Shown here: piece after piece, positions 42,101 to 50,653 of the stretch | How positions within the stretch are numbered: the stretch's first letter is position 1 | How the letters are laid out: every line of letters begins with the position of its first letter | From: Struthidea cinerea | Lineage: Eukaryota; Chordata; Aves; Passeriformes; Corcoracidae | Assembly: GCA_013397865.1 (NCBI GenBank) | Contig: VZTI01000413.1 | Location: forward strand, 58,894-122,893 | DNA length: 64,000 bases | Direction: 5' to 3' | Position numbers and translations under genes: made by a program | The notes under the pieces: generated by a model | What the model saw: the letters and a program-made list of their open reading frames with translations, nothing else | What the model was told of the DNA's origin: nothing | The model's database searches: none

Positions 42101-45100
42101 AAAACTTTTAAATGCAGTTCTATTCCTGGTTTCTGTGGCTTAAATATATAGATATAGATAGATACATATATATATACAGATATAGATAAAAAATAGTAAA
42201 TGTATTATTAGATATATATTTTAGGATGGAAAAATTAATTTCAGATGATGGATAAATCAAAATTTTTAAAGGGTTTGGTGTCTAGCAGCTTCCAGTGCAT
42301 ACATACAACAACTTTATTGTAAAGAGTGTCGTCTGCAACCAGGCAAGAGTTCAGTGAGTGCTTCAAAGCTCTTTATTTTGTATGTAGCTCTAGACTTGTG
42401 TCCTCATCCTGCACAGTCCTGTCTTCTAACCGTGTGCCTAGTTTCAGCAATTCCAACACCAGACACTTGTTTACTCAGTCACAGCTTGACATTTAAGCTT
42501 CCACTTTGAGGAGATCTTTGTTTTGATTTTAGTTGTCTTGTCCTAATTATTTTGCTTTTCTGATGGAACCTAGCGACATATGGCTTGAATCGGTTCAGAA
42601 TCTACTAATTATATGTTTCTCCATACTCCAGTATAGGCATTTGAGACAAAAGTGGTGTCTTCTGTAGGGCTGAGATTTTACTATTGCTCCCATAAGTGGT
42701 AAACAGGTCTCCTGTTGATGCTTTGTGTTGTACCCTCCTTACACAGTACTGAACTACGTGTATGAGTACATCTTTTGAAATTAGAAAATCATGTGGAGAA
42801 AGGTGTTGCTACCATCCTATAGTACACGTCTGTCTCATTGTCTAATACCACGTCTGATTATCCACTGTATCGAATAGTTTGGAGGGAGGTAAGAGGAGTA
42901 CTCAGGGTGTTGTGCACTTTCAGTGTTCAGAAGTGGAAGTTCACATCTTCAGTGGTTTTTGAGTGTTTTATCAGAGTAGACACTGGGCTAGAAACTGAAC
43001 TACTGTTGTGCCAGTGTAGACCAAGTGAACATCCCCCAGTCACAATTACACTTAACTCTTGAACTTGGCTGAAATCCTAAGTTTGTATGTGCTTACCATG
43101 CAAACAGAGTTGTTACTTAGGGACCATGTGTATTCTCAGCTGTGACAGTATCTGGTATTTAAAGTGTAGCATTATGTGCAGTTTCTGGTAGTTAGAGATG
43201 GTGAAGCCATGTTGAAACAGATGGTGAAAAACAACAAACATATTTGGTTCATGACAAACACAGCTGTGCTACCATACATGAAGCTTATCCAGTTTGGTAT
43301 TTTTGGGGGTTGTTACTGATTGCACTTCCAAATATCTATAAATCTTACAGGGAAAGGAATAGTGAAATTACCCTTTGTTTTCTAAATGTGTATATAATAA
43401 AGTTTCTCAAAATGCATTTCAAATGTAATGCAAATATGAAAAATATCTGTCTTTCCATCTCTGAAGTCAGTAATTTTTCCACTAAATGGGGAACTGGAAA
43501 CTGAAACATCATTAATCTACTCTAATGGGTTCTTCACTAAATTCAGAGTCCTGTTTCTGAGCTGCTGTTCTGCGGCTTTAGTACTTGTGAAACAAACAGT
43601 TCAACTCTTTGGTGGTTCCTCACCTTTGAGGAGATGCCAATATTGAGACATCCAGTTAGATATAATTGGTACTTACTGCTCATAGCCAGTGACATATCAA
43701 GTTGATCACCTTGAGTTAAAAAAAAAAAGGTGCACTGTAGTTCACCCCTATATTCATTAATAACATTAACTGTATTTGCTCCTCTGTTTCTTTTCCCATT
43801 CTTTTTTTTTTTGCCATTGCAGTGATCATCAGAGATTTTCAAACCATGATTTCTTAATAAATGGGTTACCAATCTGTACTGTGCCCATCACATGAATTAC
43901 TCTTATATCCTGTGTAGGTCATCTCATCTATACTGCAGTAAAATAATAAATACAGCTTGTAGTGGACATACTTGCAGGCAAAATGTGTTTGCACTGGATC
44001 ACAAGTGGCATTTTGATGTGAGGATTTGGCTTTCTCTTTTCTTGATCCAGAAAAAAGAAATATTTTCAAGTGCAGTGTAATGCAGTGTAGTAGTCCTTCA
44101 AATGCCTCTTGTATATTAACAAGTTTTTACAGCTGAAAGCTGTGTATAGATCCCATTGTGCTCCTAATAAGTGTTCTGAAAGTTGAACTTTATGTGTATG
44201 GGGACTGAATTAGATCTGAGCAAATATTCAATACAATTTCCTACTCAATATACATTAATAAGTTACCAAAGTATTGCCATGTCATTGTTTTTCACAAAAA
44301 TTTTACTCCTGTTACAAAAAAAAAAAACCAAAAAAAACCAGTCATACGTGCAGGTTGAGAAAAAAATGGTACAGCTGATTTTGTGAACCTTTGCCACTTC
44401 CTTCATTTCTAGAACATAAGCTGTATTATGCAGAAAGAGCAGTAGAAAAGCACTGTAAGGTAATGACCTATTCTGCTTTGATGATACAAAACACTCATCA
44501 CTTTCTCAGAATTTAATGTATAAGTTTATGGTATAATTGGTATTTCCCTTGTAAGTATGTGTTTTCTCTTACTGTTTCATGTGTGTCTTGTCTTTATTAA
44601 GATTTTTGTTCCTTGCAGTTTCAGGTCATTGTTTTCTAAGCATTTTAGAATAAAATTGTGAGGGATTTTGTAAAATATGGGGTCTACTTTTACGTTTCAT
44701 GGCTCAAGGTCATAATTTATTGGAGAATCCAAAGCCCACTATCAGCAATTAGAGTTTTGCAAGTATTTCCAATGTATTGAATGTTCAGAAGATGCACATA
44801 TCTAGATGTCTAACTGGCTATGATTCCAAGTAGATAATTTTGCAGCTGCAGTGCAGCCTGAATTACTGTGCTTTTTTATACCTCTTTTCATTTGTACTTG
44901 AAAAGGTAAGTCAGGGCATCTGGGCATATACAAACATCAACAATAATAGTGGAAAAGGAAAAAAAAATAAAAGGACATCATTTTAAATTGCCTTAGACAT
45001 ATGAAAAAGTAAATATTTGCTATAGCTTTCTTTTCCAACCCTTTAGAAAGAAAACCAGGCTTGAACTAACAAAATGTAAAGGTTGAGTATATTGGAAATA

Positions 45101-48100
45101 AAAGTTTGCTTAAGTGTAATGCCCTGAAGTTTCTTTTAGTGACTTCCCACTTCGAAATAGTTGGCTTCAAAATGAAATGATGGGCATTACATGGACTTAG
45201 GTTTTTAATTTGTGCTTTGAGAAATTGCACATTCCAGTATTCATTGTTTTATTAATATTTTTCCCTTGTGGATCTAAAATCTCATATTCTACTAATACAA
45301 GGAAGAAAGAGAAAGGCCCTTGCCAAATTGCAGAATTCCATTTCTCTGTATTTTTACTAGCAAATACAGACAGTTGGGCCCTGCTCTTATCATGATGTGG
45401 TCATTTTACCACTTACCAATCTGACATTATGGCAGAAATGTCTTTTATATAAATGCTTACTGTATCTGAATTGCCAAGCTGCTTGCCCTGCCATAAAATA
45501 ATTCAAACAGTTGTCTTGACTTTGAAGTCATCTGGTGTCAAACAAAATAGATATATATGTGAAGTGTGTCACGTATTCTTGAGGGATTAGTGTCGTCGTG
45601 TATTCCTGGCTTTCTTCTATCCTAAATTAGACATTTTGTTCCAGGATTAGAAACTTGCTCTGGCAAGCACATGCACACGTGCACATTTGTGGGTACACCT
45701 GTTGTACTGTCTCTTTGTGCTGCTTTGTGATTCAGCCTCCTGCTGCTGCCTCCTTTTTGTGCACTTCTTAATATTTTTTCCTTCGAGAGGAGTTTGTTCT
45801 TTTGCTTCGTGATGACTTTGAAAACACTATCCATTCGAAATGGCTGTGTGTCTGTAGACGGTGGTTTGCTTGCAACAAGTAATTAAGTTCCTTTGTGTTC
45901 TTAGAGAGAGAAAAGACAATAAAAATATATTACATCTTCATTTTTGTAGTAGATAGAAAATACAGAGATTGGTGCTGCTATGAGTGGAGTGGCAGCCCTT
46001 CTCCCAAAATTGTTTTAGGCTGGTCTGTAGAATTAGTAGCCAGTTCTTCTGTCTGTTCTGTTGGAGTTTGTTCAGTGATGGTTTCAACAGGGATGTTTTT
46101 AGAGAGAGAATTCACACTTTTGTAAAGAAGCGTTATGCATTTGAATCTATTGAAAAAGGGACAGAAATTTTATTAAATGTGGGGAGAAGTGTGTGAGGTT
46201 GAGTCTCCTCAGAGTCAGGGGCAAGTTCTCCTCTTGGTTGGTCAGGTATTTGCTTCAAAATGACGGAATTTAAGAAAAGGTTTGAAATCTTCATGGCCTG
46301 CAGCTTCACAGCTCTGCTGTCAGTGGTTTCCAGAGAGCAGTTGTAGCTGGTGAGGGAATGAGGCAGAGCATGGAAAAGCAGGGACGGTGGCTGAACCTAA
46401 GTACGGAGACACCTGGGATGTAACAGCTTATGGAAAGCTGTTATTTGTGCTTTGGATTCCATCCTTGGCAGGATTTGACTTTTCCTAGTCTGAGAAGTAA
46501 ATATGTGACTCTAAAACTCTGATTTGAAAAGGATGTGAGATAGGGTTGATGAAAGCCATTTACAAAGCTTTTAAGATAGTTTTTAGGGCTTACATATCAG
46601 AATTGATTTGTGACACATTTAGAGAAGTTTGTCATTTTTAGGAGATGGCATCGGTCTCATTGCTGCAGAATTATATTAGCCAAGTTCCACCTGCTTCATA
46701 AGAGAAGGCTGTCAAGTGTAAATGTTTTGAGCACTAACATAGGATGATACATAAAAAAGTTACGTGCCAGGAAACTTTTCACTCCTACAACACAGTTGTA
46801 TGATCCTATTTTTTTACAGACCTCCTAGAACAGCTTTCCTGGTTGGAGTATGCATCTTGTAAATACAGCAGGTGGAGAGAAGCTGCTTTATACAAACTAA
46901 ATTACTATGCTGTATTTAAAATAATTAAATAATGCTTGCTTTTAAAAACAGAAAAAAATAATGTTGGATGGGGTTTTTATGTGAAATGGGGCATGCATTC
47001 CCTCACGCTTTTAGTGCAAATGTGCTAATAAACAACTGCCGAAATCCTAGCAAGAGAGCATGACAGAATAGCTCAGTGAGCGCTACAAGGTGCCACATGA
47101 ACAGTGAGTTTGGAACTTAAATTTCTCTTAAGCAAACATCCTTAAGTGTGGTGGTTTAAGCAAATCTGACTTCAATAGCAAAATGTAGAATATTTTCAAA
47201 CATAAATATCTAGCAAGGTAGGTTTTCTTAGAGTTGTGTTTTTGGATTCAGTCCCTACCCTTCAGCTGTGTAACACCAGTCCCTTAGTTTTCAGATACTG
47301 GATTCAGCAGGCCTTCTTATTAAATGTCTTTTGTCTAGCATGGAAGAATAATGAAATGCTGGCATGCTAAGGGCCACCAAATCTGTGAAACAAGAGCTTA
47401 CTGTGTAAGGACACTGGAAAGTAGAAGAGTGTGGAAAGAATAACATTTCACTTCAGGTGTCTGATTTGTATTCTCAAATACGATTAGTGTAATTATTTTT
47501 TTTAAAAATTAGCAGCATCAGAGCATTGTGGATTTTTAGATTAACTGGCTCCCAGGACAGTAGATTGGCAAAATGTCTAGTAGAAATCACACCTTTGAAG
47601 TAGAAGAATATTGGGGGGGTTTTTTCCCCCTTTTATTTGGTATCACTGTATCTACCTTCTTATGTAGCTACTCCAGTGCTAATCGGGTATCGGTTTAGGA
47701 GTTTGTATCCTAAAATACATGTTTCTCTGGGAAAGACATTTTTTTCAGAGGAATAAATGTTGGGGGGAACCATCTCTGACAGCTTGCAGGTCAATATTTC
47801 AGTCAGAAGAACAAATAAGAATGAACTGCAGAACTCAGTGTCTTAAATGATCAGTTTATGGTAGGTAGGTTTGGAATGGAAATGTGGATAATGACCTGGA
47901 ATGGCTGTAAGAAGGGGGTAGCTCCTTGGCCTGACTGGACAAATAATTGCAGCAAAGAGGGGCCGACAGGAACAGGAGGCAGTTGCCACAACAGTTTGGT
48001 CAATGTGAATCAGAATCCACAAACTCAGTAGAAGTGGTAACACAGCATTAGCAAGACTAGCACAGCATCTTCCATGTGGGGAAATATGTGTTGTCCATCT

Positions 48101-50191
48101 CCTGCAGACCTACTCAGCCAAGCTCCTTGAAAATTATCTGTTTGAAGTTGTTTCTTGGGTCTTAAAAAATCTTTCAAACATAAAATAATAAATACTAAAA
48201 CAACTAAAACAAAAATTTGTAGTAAATACAAAATGTAAACAAAATACAGATAAATTACAGTTACTAGTATCAGGTGCCATGATTGTGAATGGAGTTTGGC
48301 TCTTACCTTCAGGTTCAGTAGCTAATAGGTACATTTTGCAGTTTTTCCTCTCATTGAGGCTGGAGCGGGGTGTGAGGAACTTCACAAGAAATTTAAGCAA
48401 GCTAAATGTTGGTTATGCATAAAGGAAATACTCATTAACAAAAGAAAGTAATGAACATCATAAGCAGTGGAACAGCTGTTTAATACTGATACCTTTCTGG
48501 AGCTGTGGCCCTCTGGAGGAGGTCTCCTGAGCAAGGACTGGACAACAGTGGAAGGAAGGAGATAAAAACAATTAAATATAGGTGCATAATGTAATAAAGA
48601 CTCTATGAATTGTTCTTGTGTGTGCCAGTCCCATTATATTGAGTTGTAAGGGTCCATAGGAGTCAAGGAAGGGACTAGAGCTGAAAAAATGTGGCACGAG
48701 AAGAGCGGTTGAAGAGATCAGTGAGGTTTAAATTGAAGAAGTAATCAATGTGAGGGAGTGTGGAAAAGCACCGTGAATTGTATAAAAATAAAATAAGGGA
48801 CCCTTAGTTAACATTACAGATGCAAGAAGAATGTTCAGTAGAAGACAGGCAATTAATTAAAACAGGATCTCAAATGCATCATTAGTTTTAAAAGTTGAAA
48901 CTTGAGTGAATAACTAAGATATTCAATAGTGAGAATATCAAAACCCGACTCTCTTTCAAAAAAATCAGTATTCCAAGTCTGCTGATGGTCATGTATGGAT
49001 GCATAGGGAAGGAACAGGTTAGATCACACAGATATGGTGCCTTTTTCATGCTTAAAGCAATGGCATACAGCTTAAGGACTTTATGGACCAGACACTGTTT
49101 CCATGTGTTTGTGATAATATCATTGTTTGGATTTTTCTCTTATCTGTATATTTTTGTCATCCCACTTACGCTTTTGGCTTCCATGTTGTGGCAATGAGTC
49201 TCACAGTTGTAATTACGGTTTATGTGATGTAGTCTGGCTTTTCCATTTATTTATTATAAACCTGCTGCCTGATTTCATAATTTCATTGATTTCTTAACAA
49301 GAATTCCCAGTTATGTTAAGGAAAACTGCTTTTTAAAGAGAGGGCCAGTCGTGACACAAGGCTGCCCCTCTAAGGCTTTCTCTAATTGTTCATGGGTGGG
49401 TGTCTTGCTCTCCCTGTAGGAGATACAGTATTTACTGCTTGACTGTCTTCTGCTCTAACAGCCTCTGTGGACAGCTAGTGAGTTCCATCCTGGCCATGAC
49501 TGCTGTGTCCTTATGGTGAATAAAGCTGATTCCTGGGTATTTCGAATAAGGCGCAAATACTGGGAACGAAACCCTTTGCCTATTGAATGCACAACATGGC
49601 ACACACTTCCCTGTACGTGCTAGTGTGTCGTTTTCCAGGTGCATATCCTGGCACCTGTCTAGAGCTCAGTGGGAGAATGGGGTGTTTTTGGTTTGGTTGT
49701 TTTTTTAAAAAAGTCAGCCTTCCATCCCCCATCTCACACATATGTCATAACAAGGCAGATGCCATGTTATCCTGCTTTGTAGGTAAAAGTTTGGTGTGTG
49801 CTTGCTGGCCCTCACTCTTAGCTGTTTACGTGCTGTAATGACCACAGAACAACTTGGTTTCTGGGGCCCAGAATATTAACAGAACTCTCACTAACTCTTA
49901 GGTGTAGTGGGAGCAAAAACAGAGACTTTCTGTCAAAATCACAGGAAGTTCTTTTTAATTAAAAATAGGAAGCGATTCCTGCTTGCTGGGCTTTGTGTTC
50001 CAAATGTGATCATGTGAAGTGAGGTTCTGCAGTGATTGAATATTCTAATTTTTACTCCTTTTTTTGTCTTCTTCTAGGAGAAGCTCTGCCTACCACATCA
50101 CATCCTAGAAGAAAAGGGCTTGGTAAAAGTGAGCATAACAGTTCAAGCATTGCTAGACATAACCACAGTGAAACAAGCTTTATTCACATGA
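134..50191 (+). CDS. LRCH1: LRCH1, leucine-rich repeat and calponin-homology protein 1 (spliced, 5'-partial)
   Basis: This is the spliced coding span; the exons are listed separately. The window opens in the last leucine-rich repeat, continues through a long polar linker, and ends with a CH domain at 30752 to 40651 or 50191. The family has N-terminal LRRs and one C-terminal CH domain. Known work on mammalian LRCH1 describes a cytosolic protein that binds DOCK8 and restrains Cdc42-driven T-cell migration. Exon phases agree at every junction except the one containing the N at 16737. The joined exons encode about 482 residues with the membrane-tail end, or about 451 with the soluble end, plus 38 and 35 if the two optional exons are used. 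The N-terminal LRR exons and promoter are upstream of base 1. Identification rests on residue patterns such as VVLCHLVNHVRPRS and AKCRRNVENFL. The paralogues LRCH2, LRCH3 and LRCH4 are less likely, because the neighbour is ESD and the linker matches my memory of LRCH1. Confidence 0.93.
198..1397 (+). other. LRCH1 intron, nothing notable
   Basis: AT-rich intron with a gtaagt donor and a ctgacag acceptor. No coding, RNA-gene or repeat signal stands out. Confidence 0.85.
1398..1525 (+). CDS. LRCH1: LRCH1 exon, post-LRR segment
   Basis: A 128-base exon between ctgacag and gtatgt. It starts in phase 0 and ends with two bases of a split codon. It encodes ICTKGKVHIFKYL, then an ACQIKTADSLYL stretch, ending QPVEE. 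This is the conserved LRCH segment directly after the LRRs. Confidence 0.92.
1526..3446 (+). other. LRCH1 intron with a short AT-rich direct repeat
   Basis: Intron. The only local structure seen is a run of near-identical copies of gatttatatgt at about 1928-1966. The rest is unremarkable AT-rich sequence. Confidence 0.8.
3447..3531 (+). CDS. LRCH1: LRCH1 exon, acidic linker
   Basis: An 85-base exon after acatctag and before gtaagt. One base completes the split Ser codon, then 28 codons encode an acidic Ser/Asp-rich stretch containing IDDIYPSKKDSDSGVGSDNG and KRLSATE. This matches the conserved LRCH1 linker. It ends in phase 0. Confidence 0.92.
3532..7924 (+). other. LRCH1 intron, 4.4 kb
   Basis: Long intron. 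Several short open frames occur on both strands (for example about 6984-7301 and 7170-7478), but none has a supported family, splice context or start. The isolated gtaagt at 7104 has no convincing acceptor or conserved coding frame before it. No repeat family was recognised. Confidence 0.75.
7925..8030 (+). CDS. LRCH1: LRCH1 exon, acidic linker
   Basis: A 106-base exon after ttcctag. It encodes PSDEDTISFNVPMSDIVEED and onward to HHANSRK, plus one base of the next codon. The linker pattern is LRCH1-like. The donor is the weak gttgga, but joining here to the next exon at 8276 gives a continuous KVEFH frame, so this end is preferred. Confidence 0.88.
8276..8388 (+). CDS. LRCH1: LRCH1 exon, linker
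   Basis: A 113-base exon after gttcttag and before gtaagt. Two bases finish a Val codon, followed by EFHQGSSHVFVNDKS and ending TTEFMSYIK. It ends in phase 0. Confidence 0.9.
9832..9899 (+). CDS. LRCH1: LRCH1 exon, helical linker
   Basis: A 68-base exon after tgcttacag and before gtgagt. It encodes SRAAECDELLRIEEDTQWQA and onward. The DELLRIEED motif is strongly conserved in LRCH proteins. It ends with two bases of a split Ile codon. Confidence 0.92.
10952..11038 (+). CDS. LRCH1: LRCH1 exon, helical linker
   Basis: An 87-base exon after gttatag and before gtatgc. It encodes INLSEEQTIDIAMIEQLREA and then VDLLQDSN. The IAMIEQLREAVDLLQ helix is a family hallmark. It starts and ends inside codons, and both joins keep the frame. 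Confidence 0.92.
11039..13717 (+). other. LRCH1 intron, 2.7 kb
   Basis: Intron with poly-T runs (for example 12729-12742). Short open frames at about 12656-12877 and 13129-13386 carry no recognisable protein features. Confidence 0.78.
13718..13807 (+). CDS. LRCH1: LRCH1 exon, linker
   Basis: A 90-base exon after accttgcag. It completes an Arg codon and encodes LSMSISESSAVNLYPMEPAT then VLEFQESTV. The NLYPM motif matches LRCH1. The donor gtgtgt is weaker than average, but the split Ile codon it leaves joins in frame to GQIQ in the next exon. Confidence 0.86.
13912..13948 (+). CDS. LRCH1: LRCH1 micro-exon
   Basis: A 37-base exon after ttatacatag and before gtatgt. It finishes a split codon and encodes GQIQMDMSSLGQ, ending in phase 0. 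GQIQ corresponds to the same motif in mammalian LRCH1 as I recall it. It lies only 104 bases from the preceding exon. Confidence 0.85.
14650..14763 (+). CDS. LRCH1: LRCH1 candidate optional exon, Glu/Arg-rich helix
   Basis: A 114-base segment (38 codons, phase 0 to 0) lies between a ttatcttacag acceptor and a gtatgg donor. It encodes a highly charged helix beginning RENAEEELEFQRRRELIMEK and ending GEKWSLSQ. Both neighbouring exons are also phase 0 here, so inclusion or skipping leaves the frame intact. The pyrimidine tract is short, and I cannot place this block in the LRCH1 form I remember, so I treat it as a possible cassette exon. Its open frame extends on both sides beyond the splice sites, as expected for chance plus exon. 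Confidence 0.68.
14764..16735 (+). other. LRCH1 intron ending in a long poly-T tract
   Basis: Intron. A T-rich tract at about 16688-16719 precedes the next exon by roughly 15 bases and may have caused the nearby ambiguous base. Nothing else was recognised. Confidence 0.8.
16736..16802 (+). CDS. LRCH1: LRCH1 exon containing an ambiguous base
   Basis: This exon lies between tgcag and gtaaga and is 67 bases long including the N at 16737. The frame from FPNMQNDLIVWNTSGQTSHN to the final Glu is open and joins the next exon in phase 0. The preceding exons also end in phase 0, so 66 bases are expected. Counting the N gives one base too many, and reading straight through hits a stop. The simplest reading is that N is a spurious extra base after the homopolymer tract. 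Confidence 0.82.
16803..18020 (+). other. LRCH1 intron
   Basis: A 1.2-kb intron. The segment 17157-17459 holds a 100-residue open frame on the - strand without recognised features, and is slightly more GC-rich than its surroundings. No family can be assigned. Confidence 0.75.
18021..18093 (+). CDS. LRCH1: LRCH1 exon, proline/serine linker
   Basis: A 73-base exon after aattacacag and before gtaatg. It encodes NKDRSPTMSPTTNTTIPFGL and KPRS, ending with one base (G) of a split codon. The SPTTN and PFGLKPRS motifs match LRCH1. That G can join the cassette exon at 22861 or the constitutive exon at 27185. Confidence 0.92.
20524..20595. repeat. AT-rich inverted repeat, hairpin with 29-base arms
   Basis: Arms 20524-20552 and 20567-20595 are reverse complements except for a six-base internal segment: 11 paired outer positions, about 2 of 6 inside, then 12 paired inner positions. 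The loop is 14 bases. The outer arm reads aaatgtaagct and the inner arm aagttaaatagt. It lies in an LRCH1 intron. It could be a relic of a small inverted-repeat transposon or a foldback RNA element. The sequence gives no proof of expression. Confidence 0.8.
21631..22158 (-). other. Unassigned 175-codon open frame antisense to LRCH1 intron
   Basis: This is the longest uninterrupted ATG-initiated frame in the window. The predicted product is rich in Ser, Thr and Cys, with no transmembrane segment, known motif or repeat that I recognise. A second frame (21800-22054) is open over part of the same stretch, which points to a low stop-codon density rather than selection. I do not call it a gene. A decayed retrocopy or chance are both possible. 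Confidence 0.2.
22861..22965 (+). CDS. LRCH1: LRCH1 cassette exon with NAGNAG acceptor
   Basis: A 105-base exon (35 codons) preceded by a pyrimidine-rich tract ending cttctagcag and followed by gtaggt. It is phase 1 on both sides: the G from 18093 plus AC makes Asp, and the final G joins TG at 27185. Skipping therefore keeps the frame. It encodes DPSLSFPPISFNTLTQAQTW and then DNFSYSIPSEGDSDN, ending acidic. Two acceptors three bases apart (tag at 22857, cag at 22860) would add or omit one Ala. From memory, a mammalian LRCH1 isoform is longer by a similar insert here. Confidence 0.82.
22966..27184 (+). other. LRCH1 intron, 4.2 kb
   Basis: Intron containing a (GT)n microsatellite at 24722-24738 and a GGTG repeat at about 26729-26742. 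No gene or recognised transposable element was seen. Confidence 0.8.
24722..24738. repeat. (GT)n microsatellite
   Basis: Seventeen bases of alternating g and t in an LRCH1 intron. Confidence 0.9.
27185..27294 (+). CDS. LRCH1: LRCH1 exon, basic helix before the CH domain
   Basis: A 110-base exon after aatcatag and before gtatgt. TG completes a Val codon, then FLRPQRNLESIDPQFTIRRK and MEQMREERELVEQLRE follow. The charged helix leads into the CH domain and is strongly conserved in the LRCH family. It ends in phase 0. Confidence 0.95.
27295..30751 (+). other. LRCH1 intron carrying an old CR1 fragment
   Basis: A 3.5-kb intron. It contains the CR1-like segment at about 29720-29912, listed separately. 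No gene was seen. Confidence 0.8.
29720..29912 (+). mobile_element. Decayed CR1-type LINE 3' end
   Basis: The segment follows the usual order of a CR1 3' terminus in diverged form. A ttcgccataagggcagtgaaa block comes first, then a ttgcttggagattttagggc block, then ctgtccttgcagatatacaa. Near the end are gttagattgtgacctt and cccttccaacct, followed by a degraded ttattct tail. CR1 elements are the dominant LINE of birds and other sauropsids. No open reverse-transcriptase frame remains. The 5' limit is uncertain and might reach back to about 29550. Confidence 0.7.
30752..30889 (+). CDS. LRCH1: LRCH1 exon, first part of CH domain
   Basis: A 138-base exon (46 codons, phase 0 to 0) after cttggcag and before gtaagt. 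It encodes NIETRLKICLPEDLGSALMD and then GVVLCHLVNHVRPRSVGSIH. The DGVVLCHLVN helix and the following basic residues are the core of a type-3-like CH domain found in the LRCH proteins. CH domains of this class are generally protein- or actin-cytoskeleton-binding modules. Confidence 0.97.
30890..32720 (+). other. LRCH1 intron with an (AT)n run
   Basis: A 1.8-kb intron with an AT microsatellite at about 31054-31076. Nothing else was recognised. Confidence 0.82.
31054..31076. repeat. (AT)n microsatellite
   Basis: Alternating at dinucleotides within a wider acatac/tatgta context in an intron. Confidence 0.85.
32721..32798 (+). CDS. LRCH1: LRCH1 exon, second part of CH domain
   Basis: A 78-base exon (26 codons, phase 0 to 0) after tgttttacag and before gtaatt. 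It encodes PKLSMAKCRRNVENFLDACR and KLGIPE. The AKCRRNVENFLxACRKLG helix is the signature of the LRCH CH domain. Its donor must pair with one of two alternative terminal exons, at 40445 or 50078, which both open in the correct phase. Confidence 0.97.
32799..40444 (+). other. LRCH1 intron, 7.6 kb
   Basis: Long intron before the proximal terminal exon. It holds a 25-base palindrome (38112-38136) and an unassigned 137-codon open frame on the - strand (35052-35465). An aataaa near 36129 is followed by poly-T rather than poly-A, so it does not mark a retrocopy tail. No gene was recognised. Confidence 0.75.
38112..38136. repeat. 25-base perfect palindrome
   Basis: Twelve-base arms (agctgtatgatt and its exact reverse complement) flank a single central t. 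The centre contains TGATTTAATCA, which resembles a back-to-back homeodomain site. Confidence 0.85.
40445..40651 (+). CDS. LRCH1: LRCH1 proximal terminal exon, CH end plus membrane tail
   Basis: This exon opens after a pyrimidine-rich tract ending gggatag, with a ttctaat branch-point-like motif about 20 bases upstream. It reads 68 codons to TAA at 40649-40651. It completes the CH domain with ADLCSAYDILQSDIRHIRKT and a VDTLLALGEKPP segment. It then adds a hydrophobic stretch (IGFCLFHILFIVLMYI) and a short YHWNLLTA end. A single hydrophobic helix within the last 25 residues is the layout of a tail-anchored protein facing the cytosol. The same kind of end is known for mammalian LRCH1 and related LRCH proteins. 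Use of this exon needs cleavage and polyadenylation inside the following 9.4-kb interval. Confidence 0.94.
   Translation, partial: ADLCSAYDILQSDIRHIRKTVDTLLALGEKPPQSTSTFRSWDLIGFCLFHILFIVLMYITYHWNLLTA
42144..42190. repeat. AT/GATA-rich microsatellite
   Basis: Imperfect run of ata, gata and tata units in the interval between the two LRCH1 terminal exons. Confidence 0.8.
43396..43401 (+). terminator. Candidate poly(A) signal for the proximal LRCH1 end
   Basis: This is the first canonical AATAAA downstream of the stop at 40651. It implies a 3'UTR of about 2.7 kb. A variant hexamer closer to the stop could be used instead. Confidence 0.3.
50078..50191 (+). CDS. LRCH1: LRCH1 distal terminal exon, soluble CH end
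   Basis: This exon follows a strong pyrimidine tract ending cttctag, in phase 0, and reads 37 codons to TGA at 50189-50191. It encodes EKLCLPHHILEEKGLVKVSI and then TVQALLDITTVKQALFT. This supplies the final CH helices without any membrane segment. The LCxxHHILEEKGL pattern is the usual end of LRCH CH domains. Compared with the proximal exon it shares the xxLCxxxxIL start and the later V-x-x-LL spacing, so the two ends look homologous. Confidence 0.95.
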   Translation, partial: EKLCLPHHILEEKGLVKVSITVQALLDITTVKQALFT

Positions 50192-50525
50192 AACTACTCT
50201 CTGCTGTTACCAGCTACACTGTGCCATGAAAGAATCAAAATTGCCCATCTTTTCAAACTGCATTGAAAACAACTCCAGTACTCCAAGAGTATTCTTTCGA
50301 TTTTAAACCCATGTTTCAGACTGTACAGATGTGTCGAACTACAAAGCAGAAACTGAACAGAAACATTTTCTAGAGGAAGTTGGCACTTCACTGCTTTTAT
50401 AGCTCACTTTGTACAGTACTTACGAAAACAGCCACCTCTCTGCCACTTAAAAATGTGTGGAGTGCACAGCTGTCTTGCAGCAAGATACCTTTGTATTATT
50501 AAACTAAGAATCACTGTAATCAGTT

Positions 50526-50544
50526 GGGGGGGGAGGGAGAAGGG
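50526..50544 (+). promoter_or_regulatory. G-quadruplex-type run in the LRCH1 3'UTR
   Basis: A run of eight G, then A, GGG, a four-base loop and GGG. This can form four G3 tracts with loops of 2, 1 and 4 bases on the mRNA strand. It lies about 335 bases after the stop codon. Confidence 0.6.
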
Positions 50545-50627
50545 AGAGTAAATCAGACTGCTACCATGTTAGGTTTTTCTGCCATTGCTTCAGGCTATTA
50601 TTGCCTTTTAAAAATATCCAGACATAA

Positions 50628-50653
50628 AATATTTATATAAATATTATTTATTA
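50628..50653 (+). promoter_or_regulatory. AU-rich element cluster
   Basis: Two ATTTA pentamers (50631 and 50646) lie in nearly pure A/T sequence of the 3'UTR, typical of mRNA-stability elements. Confidence 0.45.

Larger units (their letters stand above)
40652..50077 (+). other. 3'UTR of the tail-anchored LRCH1 form, then intron of the soluble form
   Basis: This 9.4-kb interval serves as 3'UTR after 40651 and as intron for the transcript reaching 50078. The first canonical AATAAA after the stop is at 43396-43401, with others near 43945, 44650 and 45096, so the exact 3' end is open. An AT/GATA-rich microsatellite lies at about 42144-42190. A slightly GC-richer block at about 49340-49690 could be an old repeat but was not identified. 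No other gene was seen. Confidence 0.7.

Noticed and set aside
47612..47630. G-run, T-run, C-run that could form a hairpin
   Set aside because: Five-base arms of simple sequence are expected by chance.
49340..49690. GC-richer block with an aataaa and a pyrimidine tail, LTR-like at first sight
   Set aside because: No terminal repeat pair, primer-binding site or duplicated target could be seen.
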